From: Methylococcales bacterium
GTDB taxonomy: Bacteria > Pseudomonadota > Gammaproteobacteria > Methylococcales > Methylomonadaceae
Length of the DNA stretch: 64,000 nucleotides
NCBI GenBank assembly: GCA_030654015.1
Contig: JAURYI010000103.1
Span: 1-64,000 of the forward strand
Reading direction: 5' to 3'
Shown in pieces: positions 1 to 6,769 of the stretch (position 1 is its first letter; the number at the start of each line of letters is the position of its first letter). Made by a program: the position numbers and the translations under genes. The notes beneath the pieces are model-generated. The model saw nothing but the letters and a program-made list of their open reading frames with translations. It was not told the origin of the DNA and made no database searches.

Positions 1-644
1 ATCCTAATTGGGTGAAAGAAATGCAGAAAGAGGGTTACTCAGGCACGTTGCAAATGCTCAACACCGTCAATAATTTCTGGGGTTGGCAAACGGTGGACAA
101 AAACGTGGTGCGCGACGACCAGTGGCAAGAGTTTCATGAAGTGTATGTGAAAGATAAATACAAGCTCGGTACGCGCGAATGGTTTGAAAAATCCAATCCG
201 ACCGCACTGGCACAAATCACCGAACGCATGATTGAAGCTATCCGTAAAGATTACTGGAAAGCTGACGAACAAACCAAAAAGGAACTGGTAGAAATTTATC
301 AGGAAATTGCTCAAAAGCACGACGTTCAGACTAACAACGAAGCCTTCAAAACCTATGTAGCCCAATTAGCACAAGGCTACGGCGTGAGTGCCAATGCCGC
401 TCCTGCGGCGGCGCAGGCAACACCTGCACAACAAGCAACTGCGCCGCAAACCCCGACGGTATCAGTGCAAGGGCAACAGCTGCAAAAACAAGAAAAAGCC
501 AGTGATACCGAACCCGACTGGACGCGCTGGCTGTACTTGCTGCCCGTATTATTGAGTTTATTCGGCGGTATGTTGTGGCAATTGCTGATGCAAAAACAGC
601 CAAACCAAGGCAATAAAAAAGCGGGGTTATTGACATCCAGCTAA
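1..644 (+). CDS. CobN-like metal chelatase, C-terminal part with membrane anchor (partial)
   Basis: The reading frame is open at the left edge, so only the last 213 or so residues are visible. The first ~110 residues match the C-terminal end of the CobN/magnesium-chelatase H family: GYSGTLQMLNTVNNFWGWQT, then a helical stretch with NPTALAQITERMIEAIRKDYW. After it come an Ala/Gln/Pro-rich linker (about residues 125-165) and one hydrophobic helix (WLYLLPVLLSLFGGMLWQLL) with a short Lys-rich tail. CobN proteins of B12 synthesis normally lack this anchor. The next two genes encode an ExbB/TolQ-like channel and a DUF2149 protein. By family knowledge, anchored CobN homologues beside such genes (HmuS type in Bacteroidetes) act on haem or other tetrapyrroles. 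That role is inferred here, because the catalytic part lies outside the window. Confidence 0.8.
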   Translation, partial: PNWVKEMQKEGYSGTLQMLNTVNNFWGWQTVDKNVVRDDQWQEFHEVYVKDKYKLGTREWFEKSNPTALAQITERMIEAIRKDYWKADEQTKKELVEIYQEIAQKHDVQTNNEAFKTYVAQLAQGYGVSANAAPAAAQATPAQQATAPQTPTVSVQGQQLQKQEKASDTEPDWTRWLYLLPVLLSLFGGMLWQLLMQKQPNQGNKKAGLLTSS

Positions 645-654
645 CGTTCTCCTA

Positions 655-749
655 GTTCCCACGCGCTGCGTGGGAATTCATACAGACCGCGCTGCGGTCT
701 ACTACAACGCGGCGCGTTGAAACTGCATTCCCACGCAGCGCGTGGGAAC
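655..749. repeat. REP-like element with three nested palindromes
   Basis: The ends, gttcccacgcgctgcgtggg (655-) and its inverse up to 749, are inverted copies of each other and each is also a near-palindrome. Between them lie two shorter hairpins, agaccgcgctgcggtct and caacgcggcgcgttg. The layout resembles paired REP/BIME elements. It fills most of the gap between the CobN-like gene and the ExbB-like gene. Confidence 0.7.
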
Positions 750-793
750 GAGAAAAACCCATAATTTTAAACCCATAAGAGAATTACCAAATT

Positions 794-1285
794 ATGTCAT
801 TTATCGAATTATCACTCTACGAAGTGACCAAATATTTTTTAACCCCTGTATTACTGCTTATCATCACCATGTTCCTCTATGCGTTTTTTATGTTCGGCAT
901 ATTTTTGATGGAATTAGGGCAGAGAATGTGGGCGAACAGCCAACAACAAACCTACCCTAACAGCCTTGACAGCTATCGCCAGAGCATCAAAAACTGCACC
1001 ATTGAAGACATGGAGTTATTCATTCTGAAACAGTTAGAACCGCTGAAAATTGTCTCGCGTGCCGCGCCGATGCTGGGCTTGGTTGCCACTATGATTCCGA
1101 TGGGGCCTGCGTTGCTATCACTCACCGAAGGCAATAGCCGTAACGTCAGTGAAAACTTAGTGGTGGCGTTTTCCGCCGTTATCACCGCGCTATTAGCCGC
1201 GTCCATCACTTTCGTGATTCTTACCGTCCGCCGCCGCTGGTTATTAACGGAATTGCGTGCGGTCAACCAATTGATGGGTGAATAA
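794..1285 (+). CDS. MotA/TolQ/ExbB family proton channel protein
   Basis: This 163-residue protein has a hydrophobic helix near residues 17-40 and two more at about 90-112 and 120-147. The segment AAPMLGLVATMIPMGPAL is the MotA/TolQ/ExbB signature that precedes the paired pore helices. Family members form proton-driven channels in the inner membrane that power a partner protein. The DUF2149 gene starts 2 nt after the stop and a CobN-like gene lies upstream, so the likely unit is chelatase plus energiser, with the DUF2149 protein in the ExbD role. No TonB gene is in view. The substrate is unknown. Confidence 0.85.
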   Translation: MSFIELSLYEVTKYFLTPVLLLIITMFLYAFFMFGIFLMELGQRMWANSQQQTYPNSLDSYRQSIKNCTIEDMELFILKQLEPLKIVSRAAPMLGLVATMIPMGPALLSLTEGNSRNVSENLVVAFSAVITALLAASITFVILTVRRRWLLTELRAVNQLMGE

Positions 1286-1287
1286 TC

Positions 1288-1626
1288 ATGGCTAAAAGCA
1301 GACTGCACATTTTAGAAGATGAAGAGCTTGATGATCCTATTTTGTCGATAGTGAATGCCGTTGATGTGTTTTTGGTCATTATTGCCATTTTGTTCATCAT
1401 CGTGATGGAAAACCCGCTCAATCCATTTAATGAAGATAAAGTCGTGGTCGTTAAAAACCCAGGTGAAAAAAACATGGAAATGACCATCAAGGACGGCAAA
1501 AAAATGGAAAAATACAAAGCGACAGGCAAAATCGGCGAAGGTGAAGGCATGAAGGCGGGTGTGACTTACCAGCTGAAAGACGGCTCTTTTGTCTATGTGC
1601 CAGAGCAAGATGCCGCTCCGAAATAG
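1288..1626 (+). CDS. DUF2149 family single-pass membrane protein
   Basis: This 112-residue protein has a short acidic N-terminus (LEDEELDDPILSIVNAVDVF), one membrane helix (about residues 27-42, VFLVIIAILFIIVMEN) and a charged, probably periplasmic C-terminal domain. The order of parts recalls ExbD/TolR, although the sequence belongs to DUF2149. It starts 2 nt after the ExbB-like gene, so the two are probably translated together. Family knowledge links DUF2149 with CobN-like chelatases and ExbB-like channels. Its molecular function is not established. Confidence 0.8.
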   Translation: MAKSRLHILEDEELDDPILSIVNAVDVFLVIIAILFIIVMENPLNPFNEDKVVVVKNPGEKNMEMTIKDGKKMEKYKATGKIGEGEGMKAGVTYQLKDGSFVYVPEQDAAPK

Positions 1627-1641
1627 CAACATGACGTTGCC

Positions 1642-1673
1642 CAACCATGAGCCGCTAGAGCAGCTCATGGTTG
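1642..1673. terminator. Hairpin between convergent genes
   Basis: A perfect 11-bp stem (CAACCATGAGC / GCTCATGGTTG) with a 10-nt loop lies between the DUF2149 gene and cysM, which converge. Neither side has a clear T-run, so a terminator role is inferred from position. Confidence 0.5.
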
Positions 1674-1684
1674 ATAAACGACCA

Positions 1685-2575
1685 TCAGCTGGGAAAGACA
1701 CCCGTTGATAAATAGCGGTCGCCTCGGTCACAAATAATCGCCACAATCACCGCATTTTCAACTTCTTTGGATAAGCGTAATGCGGCGGCTATTGAACCAC
1801 CCGATGACACACCCGCAAAAATACCTTCTTCAGCCGCTAACGCCCGCATGGTGCTTTCCGCGCTGTGTTGATCCATATCTATAATGCGATCTACTCGGTG
1901 GGGTTCGTAAATTTTGGGTAGATATTCGGTTGGCCAGCGACGAATCCCCGGGATTTTGGCATTACCCTCAGGTTGTACGCCGATAATTTGTATGTCGGGA
2001 TTTTGTTCTTTCAAATAACGCGATGTGCCCATAATCGTACCCGTTGTTCCCATACAACTGACAAAATGCGTAACCTGCCCCTCGGTATCCTGCCAAATTT
2101 CAGGGCCGGTACTTTCATAATGGGCGCGTGGATTATCGGGGTTGGCAAATTGATCCAGAATGCGCCCTTTACCCGCCGCTTCCATGTCCCGCGCCAAATC
2201 AATTGCCGCTTCCATACTGCCCGCAGCGGGCGTTAAAATAATCTCCGCGCCGTAGGCTTTCATGGAAGCGATGCGTTCCATGCTCATATTGTCAGGCATA
2301 ATCAAGGTCATTTTATAACCTTTAATCGCCGCCACCATCGCCAAGGCTATGCCCGTATTGCCGCTGGTGGCTTCAATCAAACAATCGCCCGCTTTAATTT
2401 CACCGCGTTCTTCGGCGCGTTTAATCATGCTCAATGCAGGTAAATCTTTTACTGAACCTGCGGGATTATTGCCTTCCAGTTTAGCAAGAATGATATTGCT
2501 GGTGTTGCCAGCCAGACGCTGTAAACGCACCAGCGGCGCATTACGCACAAAGGCTTCGATAGTTAAGTAGTTCAT
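1685..2575 (-). CDS. cysM: Cysteine synthase B (O-acetylserine sulfhydrylase B)
   Basis: This 296-residue fold-type II PLP enzyme makes L-cysteine from O-acetylserine and sulfide or thiosulfate. The PLP lysine is K43 in GNNPAGSVKD. The substrate loop EATSGNTGIALAM and the phosphate-binding GTTGT segment are intact, and FAGVSSGG and ICDRGDRYLSTGVF are typical of the CysM branch. One oddity is KDLPALSM where CysM normally has KDRxALSM, so the residue after the KD pair is Leu instead of Arg. It is transcribed towards the DUF2149 gene and looks monocistronic. Confidence 0.93.
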   Translation of the reverse strand: MNYLTIEAFVRNAPLVRLQRLAGNTSNIILAKLEGNNPAGSVKDLPALSMIKRAEERGEIKAGDCLIEATSGNTGIALAMVAAIKGYKMTLIMPDNMSMERIASMKAYGAEIILTPAAGSMEAAIDLARDMEAAGKGRILDQFANPDNPRAHYESTGPEIWQDTEGQVTHFVSCMGTTGTIMGTSRYLKEQNPDIQIIGVQPEGNAKIPGIRRWPTEYLPKIYEPHRVDRIIDMDQHSAESTMRALAAEEGIFAGVSSGGSIAAALRLSKEVENAVIVAIICDRGDRYLSTGVFPS

Positions 2576-2618
2576 ATATAAGTGTCTCTGCTGGGTGAAA
2601 ATAGATTATGTACAATGA

Positions 2619-4058
2619 TTACACAATCTTGGCAAGATAATCGGTTAATTGATAGACGTTAATGAATGTAATGTCAAACATTGCGGTTAAGCCTTTCGTT
2701 TTGGTGTCATTCATATCGGCAACTAAAAATAAAAAATAAGGCTTGTCGATAGCCAGTTGTTTGCGTAGCTTGCAATACTTATCAATAAACTGTCGATATT
2801 CGCCTGATTTGCATTCAATAAATAACGGTGTGTTATTAATTAAAAAGAATACATCAATTTCGTAACGTCCATTAATAGTATCTATCCGCATATTGCGCGT
2901 ACAGGAAAAATCCAGTTGCCGTGAATAACAATAATCGACAATTTTCATAAACGCATACCATTCTAACCATTCGCCATTAAAAAACTGTACAATACGAGTA
3001 GCAGATTGTAAATTCAAAGTAATTAAATTTTTTTGAGCATGATAAGAGTACCGTGCAACAAAGGAATAATCATACAATTCTTTACAAAACTTTTTTATTA
3101 TTTCACCGTCTTTATTATCATAATGAGATAATTCAATATAGGCTCTGTCTTTATTGGCTAATTGACGGTGTTTTATTTTATTACTGACTGTTTTTAATAC
3201 CGCATAATTATCGCCTAATGCGACCGCTATTTCATCAAAAAAACCTGTGGTATCCATTGCCTCGGCATTGACTTCAACGGTGATATATTTACGTTTAAAC
3301 CAATGAGTAATCGGCTCATATTGTGCTTTTAGAGTCAACGCATCGGTATCGTGAATATTAATAGTGTTGGCTAAAGTGGCTGTTTCTAGTGTCGATTTTG
3401 GTTTTAAAGATTTATTTTTCTTTAAAGAAGGTTGGAGTTTAGTATTTTTATGTGGATGAATATCAATGGTTTTTTGCGTATTATTTGCTGGCGTTATAGC
3501 AGCCAAAGGCATGGGTTCAGATTCAATAGCAACACCAAAATTCCCTGCTAATACTGCCAATCCCTTGGTATAGCCCTGTCCTATGGCTCTAAATTTCCAT
3601 GCGTTTTGATGGCGGTACAGTGTCGCCAAGATAATCGCGGCTTCTCTACTGGTGTCGGTTAATTGGTATCTGACAATCTCTTGTTTAGTGGCAAAATTAA
3701 ATACTTTGATATTGATATTGTTGACTAAAGAGAAATTGTGTTTTCGATGTTTGGCTTCATGAATAGATAAGACAAATGCAACGTGGCTAATATCAGGTGA
3801 CAGCTGTTTTAAACTGACTTTAAAACGGCGGTCTTTGAATAAAACGGCATTATCTGAGGAACGTGGTTGATTATAAAAAATAAAATCGCTATCAGCTTTT
3901 ACTTTATTGTGTTCTGTTAATAAAAAAGCACTGACATCAATATCTAGCGGCGGAGTCATTGTGTTTGTTTGCCATTCGGTGACAATGACGACATCACTGA
4001 GCAGCTGGTCTTGCGTAGCTAACGAAATATTTTCTCCTTTTTGTAGGCAATGCGTCAC
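2619..4058 (-). CDS. TerD-domain protein fused to a PD-(D/E)XK nuclease domain
   Basis: A 479-residue two-part protein. Residues 4-178 are a TerD domain: LQKGENISLA, PLDIDVSAFLL, ADSDFIFYNQ, SHVAFVLSIHEA and WKFRAIGQGYTKGLAVLAGNFGV. The Asp-rich loop usually found between the two halves is shortened to FKDRRFKV. A Lys/Thr-rich linker (about 180-250) leads to a second globular region. Residues 362-450 carry a nuclease-like core: GEWLEWY (E366), YEIDVFF (E400, D402) and FIECKSG (E415, K417), the ExD...ExK arrangement of the PD-(D/E)XK fold, similar in pattern to DUF1887/Card1-type nucleases. TerD proteins are calcium-binding stress proteins. A TerD sensor controlling a nuclease would suggest stress or phage response, which is inference. 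The gene is visibly A+T-richer than its neighbours and stands alone, without terB, terC or terZ. Confidence 0.75.
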   Translation of the reverse strand: MTHCLQKGENISLATQDQLLSDVVIVTEWQTNTMTPPLDIDVSAFLLTEHNKVKADSDFIFYNQPRSSDNAVLFKDRRFKVSLKQLSPDISHVAFVLSIHEAKHRKHNFSLVNNINIKVFNFATKQEIVRYQLTDTSREAAIILATLYRHQNAWKFRAIGQGYTKGLAVLAGNFGVAIESEPMPLAAITPANNTQKTIDIHPHKNTKLQPSLKKNKSLKPKSTLETATLANTINIHDTDALTLKAQYEPITHWFKRKYITVEVNAEAMDTTGFFDEIAVALGDNYAVLKTVSNKIKHRQLANKDRAYIELSHYDNKDGEIIKKFCKELYDYSFVARYSYHAQKNLITLNLQSATRIVQFFNGEWLEWYAFMKIVDYCYSRQLDFSCTRNMRIDTINGRYEIDVFFLINNTPLFIECKSGEYRQFIDKYCKLRKQLAIDKPYFLFLVADMNDTKTKGLTAMFDITFINVYQLTDYLAKIV

Positions 4059-4165
4059 TATAAATTCCTTGGGTGTGTGCCTAAAATATGCACCATGATA
4101 TTAATCAGTATTTGAGTTGGTTGGTATGGTATCAATAATTGTGAATATTGACACCGCACGGTCAG

Positions 4166-4196
4166 GACAGATACTTATCAATCATAAGTATCTGTC
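4166..4196. repeat. Perfect 13-bp inverted repeat downstream of glgP
   Basis: GACAGATACTTAT and ATAAGTATCTGTC are separated by CAATC. The repeat lies 26 nt after the glgP stop and 108 nt before the TerD-fusion start. No T-run follows in either direction, so it could be a palindromic repeat, an operator or a weak terminator. Confidence 0.6.
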
Positions 4197-4221
4197 AGCA
4201 AATTTACACTTATCTTGGTTG

Positions 4222-6735
4222 TTATTTACGTTTTACAGGCTGGGGTGTCAGTTTCCAGATGTCGTTATTGTATTCATTAATGGTGCGGTCGGTAGAAAAT
4301 TTACCGCTGTTGGCGCAATTTAAAATGCTCATGCGTGTCCAGTGATCTTTATCACGGTAGGCATCTTCAACCCGTTTTTGCGCATCAACGTAACTGCGAA
4401 AATCGGCAACTGTCATCCACGGATCATGCGGACATTTGATGGAGTTGATTAAATCATCAAATATCCCCGTTTCAAACTGATTAAAATGCGCGGATTCCAG
4501 CAGGTGTATGACACGGCGCAAATCGTCATCCATGTTGATAATTGCCATTGGATCGTAATGATGACGGCGTGCGGCAATTTGTTCTTCCGTTAAGCCGAAC
4601 AGGAAAAAGTTATCGTCACCGACTTCTTCGCGAATTTCAATGTTTGCGCCATCCAGCGTACCGATGGTAATCGCGCCATTCATCATCAGCTTCATGTTGC
4701 CTGTGCCTGAGGCTTCTTTGCCTGCGGTGGAAATTTGCTCTGATAAATCCGCCGCCGTACATATTTTTTCCATTGCCGATACGCGATAATCGGGTAAAAA
4801 CAACAAGGTTAATTTATCGCCTACGTCAGGGTCAGCGTTGATGACGTTGGCAACGTTGTTGATTAACTTGATGATTTTTTTCGCCATGACATAACCAGGG
4901 GCAGCTTTGCCACCGATGAGTACACAGCGTGATACCCAGTTTTTGGTATCACCGCGTTTAATACGGTCATAAAGATGAATAACGTGCAGGACATTCAACA
5001 GTTGGCGTTTGTATTCGTGAATCCGTTTGACTTGAACATCAAATAAAGCCTCGACATTAAGATGCAGTTCGCCCTCATGCTTGTCTTTTTTATAGTCAAT
5101 CAATCGGGCTTTTGCCGCCTGTTTAATCGCGTGCCAACGATGTCTGAAATCGGCATCTTCGGCGTAAGGTTCTAATTTTTTCAGTTGTGCCAAATCAGTC
5201 ACCCAGCCGTTGCCGATAGTGTCGGTTATCAAAGCGGCAAGTTCTGGATTACAGCCCGCCAACCAGCGGCGGGGAGTTACGCCGTTGGTTTTGTTGTTGA
5301 ATTTATGTGGCCATAGCTGGTAAAAATCGTGAAATAAGCCTTGTTGCAGCAACTGGGTGTGTAATTGCGCTACGCCGTTCACCGAAAAACTGCCCGCTAT
5401 TGCCAGATGCGCCATTCTGACCAGTTTTACCTGACCTTCTTCGATAATCGACAAATTACGCAATCGCTCGCCTTCTCCCGGCCAGTGCATGGCGACTTCT
5501 GCCATAAAACTGGCATTTATGCTGAAAATAATGTCCATGATGCGCGGCAATAAGCGTTGCATCAGGTTCACCGACCATTTTTCCAGTGCTTCGGGTAATA
5601 AGGTGTGATTGGTGTATGCCATGGTGCTGCGGGTAATTTTCCACGCCGCATTCCATGATAAACCGTGAATATCCATCAACAGGCGCATCAGTTCGGGTAT
5701 GGCGATGCTGGGATGGGTATCATTGAGCTGGAAGCAGTTTTTTTCGGCGAACTGGGAAAAATCTTTGCCGTGTAAGCTAATCCAATGGCTCAACACATCT
5801 TGTAAACTGGCGGAGGCGAGAAAATACTGTTGGCGCAAGCGCAGTTCCTTGCCGTTTTCACTGCTGTCATTCGGATACAGTACCATCGTAATATTTTCAG
5901 CGGCAATTTTAGAGGCCACCGCTTCCGCATAATCGCCCGCATGAAACTCATCTAAATTGAATTCTTCGGTAGCGACCGCTTTCCATAAACGCAGGGTATT
6001 GACCGTGCCGTTCTTATAACCGGGAACAGGCGTGTCATAAGGCATTGCCAATACATCATTTGAGCCTACCCAGCAAAAGCGTTGTTTGCCGTTTTCATCC
6101 ACATGATCTTCAACATAACCGCCAAATTTGATGCGATGTGAATATTCCAGTCGCTCAATTTCCCAGACGTTGCCGTGCCGCAACCAATGGTCGGGTTTTT
6201 CCACCTGTTCGCCATCGACGATACTTTGGGTGAACATCCCATATTCGTAACGCAAGCCATAACCGATAACAGGCAATTGCAAGGTGGCACAGCTGTCGAT
6301 AAAGCAGGCAGCAAGCCGACCTAAACCGCCATTACCCAAGCCTGCATCCTGCTCACAGGCAATCAGTTCTTCAATTTCAATACCGAGGTCGTACATCGCC
6401 TGACTGACGGTATCGGTAACGCCCAAATTAAGCATGGCATTACTCAGTGTGCGCCCCATTAAAAATTCCATGGACAGATAATAACCGCGTCTGCAATTAT
6501 TGTCTTTGTAGGTGTGATGGGTGGCTTTCCAGCGTTCCATCAGGCGGTCTCTTATCGACATTGACAGGGCTTCACCTGCATAAAAGGGTGAGCTGGTGTG
6601 TTCGTCACGCCCCAGTAAATGCACATAGTATTGTTTAAAATCATCAATAAAATCGGCTTTTTCCATGCCCTGTTCAGGGAGATCCGTCATTAATGATGAG
6701 TTAACTTGACTGGTTACAAATTTTTTAGTCGGCAT
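4222..6735 (-). CDS. glgP: Glycogen/starch/alpha-glucan phosphorylase
   Basis: This 837-residue enzyme releases glucose-1-phosphate from alpha-1,4-glucan ends using PLP. The PLP lysine is near residue 682 in EASGTGNMKLMMNGA, and GTLDGANIEI is intact. N-terminal sites GRDEHTSSPFYAGEALS, YYLSMEFLMGRTLSNAM and GNGGLGRLAACF are conserved. The ATG at 6735 was chosen over one 27 nt upstream because AAGG lies 8 nt before it and the protein then has the normal length. ppk1 ends 34 nt upstream on the same strand, so glycogen and polyphosphate storage genes are probably cotranscribed. Confidence 0.95.
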   Translation of the reverse strand: MPTKKFVTSQVNSSLMTDLPEQGMEKADFIDDFKQYYVHLLGRDEHTSSPFYAGEALSMSIRDRLMERWKATHHTYKDNNCRRGYYLSMEFLMGRTLSNAMLNLGVTDTVSQAMYDLGIEIEELIACEQDAGLGNGGLGRLAACFIDSCATLQLPVIGYGLRYEYGMFTQSIVDGEQVEKPDHWLRHGNVWEIERLEYSHRIKFGGYVEDHVDENGKQRFCWVGSNDVLAMPYDTPVPGYKNGTVNTLRLWKAVATEEFNLDEFHAGDYAEAVASKIAAENITMVLYPNDSSENGKELRLRQQYFLASASLQDVLSHWISLHGKDFSQFAEKNCFQLNDTHPSIAIPELMRLLMDIHGLSWNAAWKITRSTMAYTNHTLLPEALEKWSVNLMQRLLPRIMDIIFSINASFMAEVAMHWPGEGERLRNLSIIEEGQVKLVRMAHLAIAGSFSVNGVAQLHTQLLQQGLFHDFYQLWPHKFNNKTNGVTPRRWLAGCNPELAALITDTIGNGWVTDLAQLKKLEPYAEDADFRHRWHAIKQAAKARLIDYKKDKHEGELHLNVEALFDVQVKRIHEYKRQLLNVLHVIHLYDRIKRGDTKNWVSRCVLIGGKAAPGYVMAKKIIKLINNVANVINADPDVGDKLTLLFLPDYRVSAMEKICTAADLSEQISTAGKEASGTGNMKLMMNGAITIGTLDGANIEIREEVGDDNFFLFGLTEEQIAARRHHYDPMAIINMDDDLRRVIHLLESAHFNQFETGIFDDLINSIKCPHDPWMTVADFRSYVDAQKRVEDAYRDKDHWTRMSILNCANSGKFSTDRTINEYNNDIWKLTPQPVKRK

Positions 6736-6769
6736 TATTTTTTCCTTAATCGTGTAAATCAAAAACAGG

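Noticed and set aside
742-960. 72-codon plus-strand ORF overlapping the ExbB-like gene
   Set aside because: It is out of frame with the clear ExbB-family gene and starts inside the repeat.
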